A stretch of DNA of 64,000 nucleotides from CBDCPI01 sp965220245. GTDB lineage: Bacteria > Chloroflexota > Dehalococcoidia > Lucifugimonadales > UBA3495. The position numbers were made by a program, and so were the translations under genes. Positions 1-7,955 of this stretch are shown one piece after another (the first letter of the stretch is position 1; each line of letters opens with the position of its first letter). Below the pieces are notes generated by a model that had not been told where the DNA came from, did not search any database, and saw nothing but the letters and a program-made list of their open reading frames with translations. The stretch lies in the NCBI GenBank assembly GCA_965220245.1, contig CBDCPI010000013.1, positions 434,001 through 498,000 of the forward strand. The letters run 5' to 3'.

Positions 1-1
1 C

Positions 2-2941
2 GAGGACAGCGTGGACACCATCGAGGGCCGCTTTCAGCACCGCCGGGTGGACCGTCCTTCGGGAAAGCTTCCCTCCCCTCCGGACAAGGATGCTGCTGAT
101 TCAGCCGAAGAAGATGCTGCGCCGGAGACCATCCACGCCCGCTCCGTTCTGCTCTCCGACGAGGACCTGGGCGCCACTACCCGTATTGACTTGATCGAGG
201 GCCAAGGCAACGTCGTCACCCCGGTGGACTACAAGCATGGCAAGGCCCCCGACGTACCGGAAGGGGCCTGGGAGCCGGAGAGGGTCCAGGTCTGCGTCCA
301 AGGACTGCTGCTCCGCGCCAACGGTTACACCTGCACCCAGGGAATGCTCTACTTCGTAGAGTCCCGCCAGCGGGTGGCGGTCCCCTTGGACGACGCCCTC
401 ATCTCGCGCACCTTGGAGCTGTTGTCGGGAATTCGCGGCATGGCCTCCTCCGGGCAAATTCCTCAACCCCTGGTGGACAGCCCCAAGTGCCCCAGGTGCT
501 CCTTGGTGGGCATTTGCCTCCCCGACGAGGTGAACTTTATCTCCGCGAAAGGGCAGGCCGTCAAACAGGAGGACGTTCGCCGGATGGCTCCCGCCAGGGA
601 CGATGCTATTCCCGTATACGTCCAGACCCAAGGAGCGGTGGTCGGCAAGTCCGGCGACCAGTTGGAAGTGAAACAGAAGGGACAGGTGTTACAAAAGGTC
701 CGCCTGATGGAAGTCTCCCACCTAGCCCTTTTCGGCAACGTCCAAGTCACCACCCAAGCGGTCCAGGAGTTGCTCGACCGGAACATTCCCATCTGTTACT
801 TCAGCTACGGGGGATGGTTCCGGGGCATAACCAACGGCATGGGCCACAAGAACGTGGAACTGCGCTGTCAGCAGTACCTGGGAGCAATGACGCCCGAAAC
901 CGCTTTGCCCATCGCCCGCCAGATGGTCTTCGGAAAGATAAAGAACTGCCGCACTCTGCTGCGCCGGAACCACCGGGAGCCGCCGTCCGCCATTCTGGCA
1001 GAACTGGACCGGCTGGCAGACCGGGCGCAGACGGCCCCGTCCCTGGATACTCTGCTGGGTATCGAGGGGGCCGCCGCCCGGACCTATTTCTCCGAGTTCC
1101 AGGGCATGATTAAGGCCAAGTCCTTGGACTTCGACTTCCGGGGGCGGAACCGGCGCCCTCCCCGGGACCCGGCTGACAAGGGTAGGCATTTGATTGTTTC
1201 AGGTTTCTGCATGGTAGATGAGCTTCATATCGGGCGACGGTTCCGGCCACGGTTCAGGAAGCAGCCAGACCCTGCGCCAAAGTCTGCCCTTGGGCAGCAG
1301 CCGTCTCAGCCAGATGATGCCCTGCCGCAGTACACTGATAGTCCGTTTGGGAGCGCTCCAAGCGCTGCGGTGAGTGGACGCCAGAGCCTTCGGCGGTGCT
1401 CTGAGATGGCCGGGCGCTATGCCAAGCTCATTGGCGTCTTCTACCCTGATCCCATACGCCAGCGTCCAGAACGTCGCCACCGACAACGCAAGCCAGTGCC
1501 TCGCCACCCGTTCGGGATCGGTCCTGCGAGTGTTCTGCCACTGCCACCCCAAGCTCTTGAGTGCTCTGAAGCCCAGTTCTATCCAGAACCGGAGCATGTA
1601 CCAGCACACCCCTGCTTCGCCGGGCGGCAGGTCGGTCATCACCACCCACGGCTCGTCTTGGCCCTGGTCCCAGACCACAATCACCGTCCCGCGGCGGCGC
1701 TTGCTGCTGTCCCTGAAAGCCGTCCCGGACCCAACATATGCGTGCCCCGGCCCCGGCACCAACGCTCGCGCCGGCAGGCGGGTTCCTCCGTCAGGGCAGA
1801 ACACGGTGTTGACCGATTGCCGCATGTAAGGATGCCACCCCACAGAGCGTATCTGCTCCCACAGCCGCGGACTCCTCAAACCGCGGTCAGTCATCACCAG
1901 CACGCTCATGTCCGGCGGCACCGCTTCGGACAGCAACTTCAGCAGACTCACCGCCGGCGCTATCCACTGCCCGGGTTTGTTGGCGGGCAGGATGTGCCAG
2001 GCCACCGGAATAGCGCAACTGCGATAGACCACGCTTATCGCAATGGCGTTTATCCGGTCGCCCTTCATCGTCGGGTCTATGGCAAGCACCAATCTGTCAG
2101 ACTTCCACCAATTGAGAATCCATCGCAGCAGTGGAACGAAGCACAGTCTGACATCCAACTGCACTCCGCACGGGTTGGCGCGGTCCTGCCCATTGTACAG
2201 CCACTCCCGGAGATACTGCCGTATGCTGTTGAAGTTGCCTATGAACGAAAGCTCAGCGGCGACCGCGTTCTGGCAGCCGCTCTGGGCCATTATGATGCCG
2301 TACACCCACAGGACCAGTCCCTTCAACTGAGACCCTCTGAGATGCGGCATGTAGTATTGTATGGTCTGCTTCATCTGGTAGTATTCGGTTGGGAAGCGCA
2401 TGGCGAACCTCTGGCAGCCTTTCTGATTCTCACCAAAAAGATGCCAGAAAGCTGTGCGCTTTCCAAGTTCTTATGCCTATTTCATACTTTGCCTACCCTT
2501 GTCAGCCGGGACCCGGTGAACGCCGTCCTCTCCTTTCTTTACGCCGTGCTAATCAAACAGGCGATGGTCACAGCCTTTACGGTGGGTTTTGACCCCTACC
2601 TGGGCTTTTACCACCAGCCCAAGTACGGCAAGCCTGCCCTCGCCCTGGACCTGGTGGAAGAGTTCCGTCCCTTGATAGCCGATTCGGTATGTCTGAGCCT
2701 GATCAATAATGGGGAACTGGGGCCGGAGCACTTCATTACCCGGGGAGACGCGACCGCCCTCACCCAGAATGGACGCCGAAAGGTCATTGAAGCCTACGAG
2801 CGGCGGATGGACACGTTGGTTACTCACCCCCTTTTCGGCTACGCTGTCAGCTATCGGCGCATCCTCGAGATACAGGCCCGGTTGTTGTCCAGCCAACTGC
2901 TGGGGGAACTGCCGGCTTATCCGGTGTTCAGGACAAGGTAG
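2..2941 (+). CDS. cas4-cas1: Cas4-Cas1 fusion protein, 5' partial, split by an IS4-family insertion
   Basis: Spacer-acquisition protein: Cas4 nuclease trims prespacers and Cas1 integrates them with Cas2. The reading frame is open to the left window edge, so the Cas4 N terminus is missing. Numbering from the GTG at 11, the Cas4 RecB-type core DYKHGK is at residues 73-78 and C-terminal iron-sulfur cysteines at C160, C163 and C169. Cas1 starts near 200, with metal-ligand Glu352 in GIEGAAARTYF and, after the insertion, H868 and the D/E cluster at 880-884 in the GFYHQPKYGKP...LDLVEEFRP region. An IS occupies 1173-2505. Removing it with one 11-bp target copy restores RDPVNAVLSF, a classic Cas1 motif. 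The insertion of 1344 bp is 448 codons and its antisense strand is fully open, so the frame continues, but Cas1 would carry a 448-residue insert inside its catalytic domain and is probably inactive. Cas4-Cas1 fusions are typical of type I-G. Stop is 2 bp before cas2. Confidence 0.9.
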   Translation, partial: EDSVDTIEGRFQHRRVDRPSGKLPSPPDKDAADSAEEDAAPETIHARSVLLSDEDLGATTRIDLIEGQGNVVTPVDYKHGKAPDVPEGAWEPERVQVCVQGLLLRANGYTCTQGMLYFVESRQRVAVPLDDALISRTLELLSGIRGMASSGQIPQPLVDSPKCPRCSLVGICLPDEVNFISAKGQAVKQEDVRRMAPARDDAIPVYVQTQGAVVGKSGDQLEVKQKGQVLQKVRLMEVSHLALFGNVQVTTQAVQELLDRNIPICYFSYGGWFRGITNGMGHKNVELRCQQYLGAMTPETALPIARQMVFGKIKNCRTLLRRNHREPPSAILAELDRLADRAQTAPSLDTLLGIEGAAARTYFSEFQGMIKAKSLDFDFRGRNRRPPRDPADKGRHLIVSGFCMVDELHIGRRFRPRFRKQPDPAPKSALGQQPSQPDDALPQYTDSPFGSAPSAAVSGRQSLRRCSEMAGRYAKLIGVFYPDPIRQRPERRHRQRKPVPRHPFGIGPASVLPLPPQALECSEAQFYPEPEHVPAHPCFAGRQVGHHHPRLVLALVPDHNHRPAAALAAVPESRPGPNICVPRPRHQRSRRQAGSSVRAEHGVDRLPHVRMPPHRAYLLPQPRTPQTAVSHHQHAHVRRHRFGQQLQQTHRRRYPLPGFVGGQDVPGHRNSATAIDHAYRNGVYPVALHRRVYGKHQSVRLPPIENPSQQWNEAQSDIQLHSARVGAVLPIVQPLPEILPYAVEVAYERKLSGDRVLAAALGHYDAVHPQDQSLQLRPSEMRHVVLYGLLHLVVFGWEAHGEPLAAFLILTKKMPESCALSKFLCLFHTLPTLVSRDPVNAVLSFLYAVLIKQAMVTAFTVGFDPYLGFYHQPKYGKPALALDLVEEFRPLIADSVCLSLINNGELGPEHFITRGDATALTQNGRRKVIEAYERRMDTLVTHPLFGYAVSYRRILEIQARLLSSQLLGELPAYPVFRTR
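1173..2505 (-). mobile_element. IS4-family insertion sequence inside cas1
   Basis: The element is 1333 bp with perfect 16-bp terminal inverted repeats (1173-1188 and 2490-2505, starting ctgacaagggtaggca). It is flanked by an 11-bp direct repeat ccgggacccgg at 1162-1172 and 2506-2516, the target-site duplication. The outer two bases of each flank extend the inverted repeat, so a 7-bp duplication is an alternative reading; 10-12 bp is usual for IS231-type IS4 elements. It carries one transposase gene on the minus strand. Intact ends and duplication indicate a recent insertion. Confidence 0.92.
1199..2401 (-). CDS. IS4-family DDE transposase
   Basis: Cut-and-paste transposase of 400 aa. The DDE core is visible: first Asp in LVLAIDPTMKGD, second Asp in VLVMTDRGLRSP, and the IS4 signature Y-2-R-3-E-6-K in YMLRFWIELGFRALK. 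The gene fills almost the whole IS between the terminal repeats and appears complete, so the element may still be active. It is antisense to the cas4-cas1 gene it interrupts, and the opposite strand happens to be free of stops in the cas1 frame. Confidence 0.9.
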   Translation of the reverse strand: MRFPTEYYQMKQTIQYYMPHLRGSQLKGLVLWVYGIIMAQSGCQNAVAAELSFIGNFNSIRQYLREWLYNGQDRANPCGVQLDVRLCFVPLLRWILNWWKSDRLVLAIDPTMKGDRINAIAISVVYRSCAIPVAWHILPANKPGQWIAPAVSLLKLLSEAVPPDMSVLVMTDRGLRSPRLWEQIRSVGWHPYMRQSVNTVFCPDGGTRLPARALVPGPGHAYVGSGTAFRDSSKRRRGTVIVVWDQGQDEPWVVMTDLPPGEAGVCWYMLRFWIELGFRALKSLGWQWQNTRRTDPERVARHWLALSVATFWTLAYGIRVEDANELGIAPGHLRAPPKALASTHRSAWSAPKRTISVLRQGIIWLRRLLPKGRLWRRVWLLPEPWPEPSPDMKLIYHAET

Positions 2942-2943
2942 AT

Positions 2944-3234
2944 ATGCGTAATCGCTTTCTGGTGTGCTACGATGTCACCGACCCCAAGCGCTTGGCCCGG
3001 ACCTACAAGAAGATGAATGGATTTGGCGAACCGGCGCAATACTCGGTGTTCATCTGCGATCTCTCTCCCAAGGAAAGGGCAATGCTGGAGGCAGCCTTGA
3101 CGGAAATCCTGAACCTGAAGGAGGACCGGGTATTGATTGTAGATATGGGTCCTTCGGAAGGGCGGGGCCGGGAGAGTTTCACCACCCTGGGAAACGCCCG
3201 GGAGTTACCCCGGCGGACGGCAGTGGTAGTATGA
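2944..3234 (+). CDS. cas2: CRISPR-associated endoribonuclease-like protein Cas2
   Basis: Cas2 bridges two Cas1 dimers in the spacer-integration complex. The 96-residue product has normal family length and begins with the ferredoxin-like strand MRNRFLVCYDVTDPKR, where the conserved Asp of the YDV/YDI motif is present; FGEPAQYSVFICDLS matches the second conserved block. The ATG lies 2 bp after the cas4-cas1 stop, so the two are co-transcribed. The gene looks intact, unlike its partner. The CRISPR array starts about 200 bp downstream in the same direction. Confidence 0.93.
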   Translation: MRNRFLVCYDVTDPKRLARTYKKMNGFGEPAQYSVFICDLSPKERAMLEAALTEILNLKEDRVLIVDMGPSEGRGRESFTTLGNARELPRRTAVVV

Positions 3235-3429
3235 TGCGCCGGTGGGATAATGTTGTACTGCGAGAGGTCTGGTGGTGAAGCTGTTATACTGCACCTCTCG
3301 CAGCTTCCCAGCTAGGGCACTGCAAACCGGAGTTGAGCTACGCTGAGGTGACCACTTATCCTGTAACCACTTCTTGTAGAAAAGCGCACTTTTCCATAAA
3401 CCTACGACGGAAGCAAGCCACAAAGAGCG
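3235..3429 (+). promoter_or_regulatory. Putative CRISPR leader with an 11-bp inverted repeat
   Basis: Non-coding stretch between cas2 and the first repeat, the place expected for the array leader. It contains a perfect inverted repeat: ctgcgagaggt at 3258-3268 and acctctcgcag at 3293-3303, with a 24-base loop. The rest is relatively AT-rich close to the first repeat. The hairpin may be a cas2 terminator or a leader recognition element. No clear promoter could be assigned. Confidence 0.5.
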
Positions 3430-5317
3430 GTTTCCATCGCCGAAAGGCGGTGGCCCCATTGACGGTCCCACAGCGGTTTCCACGGCTTTACCCTCCAGCG
3501 ATGGTTTCCATCGCCGAAAGGCGGTGGCCCCATTGACGGTTGCCAGCGGGTGTCGGCGTCAGCGGTGATTTCTTGAAAAATTTCCATCGCCGAAAGGCGG
3601 TGGCCCCATTGAAGCCCGGCCACCAGCCCGGTGATGTCCATGTAGGTCCGGAGTTTCCATCGCCGAAAGGCGGTGGCCCCATTGAAGCCCGGCCACCAGC
3701 CCGGTGATGTCCATGTAGGTCCGGAGTTTCCATCGCCGAAAGGCGGTGGCCCCATTGAAGCCCGGCCACCAGCCCGGTGATGTCCATGTAGGTCCGGAGT
3801 TTCCATCGCCGAAAGGCGGTGGCCCCATTGAAGCCTTTTCTTTCTTACGCACCCTCCGCGTCGCTGTACGCGGGGTTTCCATCGCCGAAAGGCGGTGGCC
3901 CCATTGAAGCGACAACATCAAGATCTCCATGAAAGCCTTCGACGTGCGTTTCCATCGCCGAAAGGCGGTGGCCCCATTGAAGCCAGGTGGGCCCAGCTAC
4001 CAGGGGCGGCGGTAAGACGTTTCCATCGCCGAAAGGCGGTGGCCCCATTGAAGCCTGCATCATCCGGTGCCAGTCGGTGAGGTCAGCCAAGTTTCCATCG
4101 CCGAAAGGCGGTGGCCCCATTGAAGCCAGACAGCATCGTTGCGGGTTGTCGGGTTGAAACTGGTTTCCATCGCCGAAAGGCGGTGGCCCCATTGAAGCCA
4201 GACAGCATCGTTGCGGGTTGTCGGGTTGAAACTGGTTTCCATCGCCGAAAGGCGGTGGCCCCATTGAAGCCAGACAGCATCGTTGCGGGTTGTCGGGTTG
4301 AAACTGGTTTCCATCGCCGAAAGGCGGTGGCCCCATTGAAGCATGTCCGAGTCTGGTCCCTTGGTCACCTCGCCGGTCCAAAAGGAGGTGGGTTTCCATC
4401 GCCGAAAGGCGGTGGCCCCATTGAAGCACCCCGACGGGCTCCGTAAGGCGCAGCGGTTGATCAGGTTTCCATCGCCGAAAGGCGGTGGCCCCATTGAAGC
4501 GGTCACTGCCATCTGCGCCCGCCGCATCTTGGACGCGGCAGTTTCCATCGCCGAAAGGCGGTGGCCCCATTGAAGCTTTGGCACTGATGCCGACATGGCA
4601 AGCCTGGCAAGCGTGGTCGCCAAGTTTCCATCGCCGAAAGGCGGTGGCCCCATTGAAGCCAGGTCGGGCCAAGACGGTCTGCGAGGGCCGGCTTCGTTTC
4701 CATCACCGAAAGGCGGTGGCCCCATTGAAGCTGGCCAGTCTGGGCGGTGTTGGTCCTTCGCTCTCCCGTTTCCATCGCCGAAAGGCGGTGGCCCCATTGA
4801 AGCTGGCCCGGCGTCCCGGATTTCCGATTACGTCTCCAGTTTCCATCGCCGAAAGGCGGTGGCCCCATTGAAGCTTCTTGCCGCTCCGAGCGGGGGCGCC
4901 TATCTGGCCTATGTTTCCATCGCCGAAAGGCGGTGGCCCCATTGAAGCCACGTCGATGGGAGTTTCCAGCACCACCGGTCCCGGCACGTTTCCATCGCCG
5001 AAAGGCGGTGGCCCCATTGAAGCTTCTTGCCGCTCCGAGCGGGGGCGCCTATCTGGCCTATGTTTCCATCGCCGAAAGGCGGTGGCCCCATTGAAGCCAC
5101 GTCGATGGGAGTTTCCAGCACCACCGGTCCCGGCACGTTTCCATCGCCGAAAGGCGGTGGCCCCATTGAAGCACAGCCTCAGCTATGACAACGGCACGGG
5201 CATAGAATAGTTTCCATCGCCGAAAGGCGGTGGCCCCATTGAAGCTGGTCATAGTCGGAGCGGGGCGTGACCAGCGTTCCTGTTTCCATCGCCGAAAGGC
5301 GGTGATCCCATTGAAGC
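3430..5317 (+). CRISPR. CRISPR array, 26 repeats of 36 bp, 25 spacers (19 distinct)
   Basis: Repeats begin at 3430, 3504, 3580, 3653, 3726, 3799, 3875, 3948, 4019, 4091, 4163, 4235, 4307, 4392, 4465, 4541, 4624, 4696, 4768, 4839, 4913, 4988, 5062, 5137, 5210 and 5282. The consensus starts gtttccatcgccgaaaggcg and ends ccccattgaagc. As plus-strand RNA it folds into an 8-bp stem (ccatcgcc/ggcggtgg, with one G-U pair) closed by a GAAA tetraloop; the minus strand would have an A-C mismatch, so transcription is probably plus, with an attgaagc 5' handle. Repeats 1 and 2 end gacgg instead of gaagc; the last repeat has gatccc and is degenerate, as expected at a leader-distal end. The spacer at 3616-3652 occurs three times, that at 4127-4162 three times, and a two-spacer block (4875-4912, 4949-4987) twice. 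Spacers are mostly 35-40 bp. Confidence 0.98.
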
Positions 5318-6923
5318 AGGAAATAGACGAAGAATGATCCAAGTCGGGTCTCTCCACAGCATCCACACCAACATTCGCTTGTTGGCAGAACTCTCTTTGT
5401 CGAAGCTATCCAGTTATGTGCTTCCGTAGCCCCGAGATTATTGTCTTGAGTGTTTCCAAATCTCGTCTGCGGCGAACATAGGAGGTGAAACCGCATTTGC
5501 GGCCTTTTTGTTTCCCGAACCGTCCACGTTGCACCTCTCTGGATATGCCGCCTGTGCCTCTATTGCCTCGCCAAGTTGGCAATGAGGTTGTAGACGAACC
5601 AACCGTCGCTGGTGCGGAACACTGCGGCTTAGCGGTCTGAACGTCTCGCATGATACCGAAATCGTCGCTGAATTGGTCGACTAGAGACTGTCTTATCGAA
5701 AGGGACCCAGAACCCTTTGCAGGGACCGTGGAAGTAGGTCTGCTTGCTGGTTACCGCAAGTGGTCCAGTGTCGAAGTGCAACGTCTTGTCCCATTCATGG
5801 GTCTGGCTCCAGAACTGCCACGGGCGAGCCGGATGCTAACCCCGTGGGGTGCGCCTCGGCGTTACCTGCGTGTCTTCAGTTCGTAGTAATCAACTCGGTC
5901 GAACACCTAAACCAGATGTTCGGACTTCTGGAGGTTTAGCGGGAGGGTATCCCTGCCTGTGAACGGCTGAGGAATAGTCCCTTTGTCGCCTTCCTGATGA
6001 CGCAGCTTCCATCAGGCTCCGGTGCGGGCCGTTAGCGTCAATCTTGCGGACCTCAAAGTTGAAGTGGCCGAGGTAGCGGGCCCGGAACTGCCTCTTCGTC
6101 CAACGTGGGTACTCCGTCTTCCCATGCCCCTTCCACCGCCGCCTCTTAGGCTGTGATCAACAAGTGCCGCTTGATCCGAAGGAGGCAGGCCCGAACTCCA
6201 GAGGGCCGCGTCCAGGTGGCGCTTGCGCGGTGCGTGGATGTGGCCGGGCACTCGCCGTCGGCTGTAGCTTCTTGGTGGAGCATATTCCGCAGCAGTGGAA
6301 CATCATAACAATGGCGTTCCGGTGGCGCCTGGGGTTGCCCCGCCCTGCTGGATTTGGAACTCGAGATAGGCTTTGAGGTGCAGGAGTTGCACGCGGAGGC
6401 CGGTCGCAGCCCCGGGTACTGGGGTTTTACCTGGGTGGGCATCGGTGTGGTTGTTGTGGCCATCCGGTGGCGTCTCGTCAGGTTGGGCATTCGTCCGCAG
6501 GGGAAAAGGAAAAGCCCCGGAGAGACTGCTCTCTGGGGTCTGGGCTCCAGATCCTGGTCAGCGTTTGTTATGTCTTCTGCCTGGAGTGGAAGGGGCTTTC
6601 TGCCTGGGCCTGGGTCTCTTCCTCGGGGTGCTGTTGAGTATCGGTCACGTCCATTGGTACTTCTCCTTAGACTGGGAATTGTTTGGGTGACGCTCCGGAA
6701 CTCCGTCCGCAGGCCTTGTGCCGTTCCTCCCACGCCGCTTGTCCCTGGGTCTGGCGAACGGCCCGCAGGCCGGGTCCTGGTCGGAGTCCACCTGTTTTCA
6801 GGTTAGCGCCTTCACCAGTTTGCCGTTTTGGCGAAAAGTGCGGGGGATGAAGCGTCAGGGACCGGGGTTGGGGGGGTGGGTGCAGAGAGCGGGCCTCAGG
6901 CCCGGCTTGTCGGTTCTGGACCC
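5318..6923. other. 1.6-kb region without a confident gene, probably decayed coding DNA
   Basis: No open frame here resembles a known family or has a clear ribosome-binding site. Two minus-strand stretches have protein-like composition but no start: about 5636-5830, including WQFWSQTHEWDKTLHF, and about 5885-6150, including TKRQFRARYLGHFNFEVRKI. Both are bounded by stops. The region looks like degraded accessory genes between the CRISPR array and the helicase island. No RNA gene or mobile-element terminus was recognised. Confidence 0.4.
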
Positions 6924-7664
6924 TCAGCCGACCTGGAGGTCGCGCTCGGCTATTTGGTGCCAGTGGATGGCGCCGGCGCCGATCAGCTCCGAGACTTCGT
7001 TGTCGTTTCTGACACTGGCGATGGTTGGGGTGGCCCGGTGGCCGGTGAACCGGGTTAGAAGCCCGGCATTGCGCCGGGCGCGGGTTGCGTCCCGCAGGGC
7101 GGCGGTGTAGGAGATTTCCACTGCAACGTAGACGGCGTCCGCCCCCTCGGTTGCTTCCACCACCAGGTCGGCTTCCCGGAAGCTCTTCAGTTCCTCGGCG
7201 GGCAGGTTGGCGCCGGCGTCCCGGGCCAGCCGGGCCAGGTCGGCTTGGGAGAGGGTCCTGACGTATTCGAAGCCCAGGTCCATGGGGATGACCTCGGCGG
7301 CTTCGCGGCCCTTGGTGCGGGCATGTCCGCCTTTTACCACCGAGATGTCGCCTTCCATGCGGTCGAAGCGGGCGTCCATGCGGTCGAAGCGGGCGTCCAT
7401 GCGGTCGAAGCGGGCGTCCATGCGGTCGAGGCGGGCGTCCATGCGGTCGAAGCGGGCGTCCATGCGGTCGAAGCGGGCGTTGACCTGTTCGTTGAACTGC
7501 CGTTGCTCGGTGATGAACCCCTCAACCCGGTTGACGAATGCGTCGAACTTGACGGGAAGTTCCAGTAGCTCGTCGCCCAGTATCTGGGCCCGGACGGCGG
7601 CCCGCCACTCCGGGTTTTCGGAAAGGGCGCGGAGAAGGTCTTCTTGGTTGTTGATGATCGTCAT
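6924..7664 (-). CDS. Coiled-coil protein with C-terminal PD-(D/E)XK-nuclease-like domain
   Basis: A 246-residue cytoplasmic protein of unknown function. The N terminus (NNQEDLLRALSENPEWRAAV) is a conserved helical block. Residues of the middle third are a coiled coil made of six RFDRMDA-type heptads encoded by 21-bp tandem repeats. The C-terminal half contains SFREADLVVEA and VYVAVEISYTA, an Asp...Glu-x-Ser arrangement that resembles the acidic motif of PD-(D/E)XK nucleases with Ser instead of the usual Lys; activity is uncertain. The ATG has an aggag Shine-Dalgarno 9 bases upstream. A paralogue lies at 44532-45296 with the same ends but a different coiled coil. Proteins with this layout occur in several copies in some cyanobacterial and Chloroflexota genomes; no role is known to me. 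Confidence 0.75.
   Translation of the reverse strand: MTIINNQEDLLRALSENPEWRAAVRAQILGDELLELPVKFDAFVNRVEGFITEQRQFNEQVNARFDRMDARFDRMDARLDRMDARFDRMDARFDRMDARFDRMEGDISVVKGGHARTKGREAAEVIPMDLGFEYVRTLSQADLARLARDAGANLPAEELKSFREADLVVEATEGADAVYVAVEISYTAALRDATRARRNAGLLTRFTGHRATPTIASVRNDNEVSELIGAGAIHWHQIAERDLQVG
7354..7479 (-). repeat. Six tandem 21-bp repeats encoding heptads
   Basis: Six in-frame copies of a 21-bp unit (tccatgcggtcgaagcgggc plus one g, plus-strand view) encode the RFDRMDA coiled-coil heptads of the overlapping gene. The fourth unit differs by one base (Phe to Leu). Near-identity at the DNA level suggests recent expansion and likely copy-number variation. Confidence 0.9.
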
Positions 7665-7955
7665 GGCTCGGTCTCCTAGTGCTTATTCTAGGCGGCGTCA
7701 GCCCAGGTTTACAAGCCGGTCGAGAGATTGCCGCCTGTTACCCGGAGTTAGTCGGCAAGCCAGTATTTCGCCCCGGTCATTGACGACCAGGACGGGGTTA
7801 GTCTATCAGTGATTTGTCGATTGCCGTAATGACGTTCACTTCTCTCGTCTCCATCCGCCAAACTATCCAACAGCGATAACCTTTCTGCTGAGATTCCACC
7901 TGACGTTCTAGTGACCTGACCGGTTTCGGCGCGATAGAATCGGTCACAGGTAAAA

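Noticed and set aside
1173..2505. Plus-strand coding potential through the IS as a domain of the Cas protein
   Set aside because: It is the antisense of the transposase gene; no Cas homology. Treated as an insertion.
2..3234. Type I effector genes (cas3, cas8-like)
   Set aside because: None is in the window; they may lie to the left. Subtype I-G is inferred only from the Cas4-Cas1 fusion.
3466..5281. Spacers matching other parts of the window (self-targeting)
   Set aside because: No match was noticed by eye. A proper search of spacers against the genome and phages is needed.
3402..5496. Many open frames on both strands full of repeated Pro/Gly-rich peptides
   Set aside because: They are translations of the CRISPR repeats and spacers.
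6146..6806. Overlapping 100-195-codon frames, some Pro/Arg-rich
   Set aside because: Composition typical of GC-rich noncoding frames; no homology or ribosome-binding site.
7207..7812. Plus-strand frame with Ser/Met/Arg repeats
   Set aside because: Antisense shadow of the heptad repeats of the minus-strand gene.
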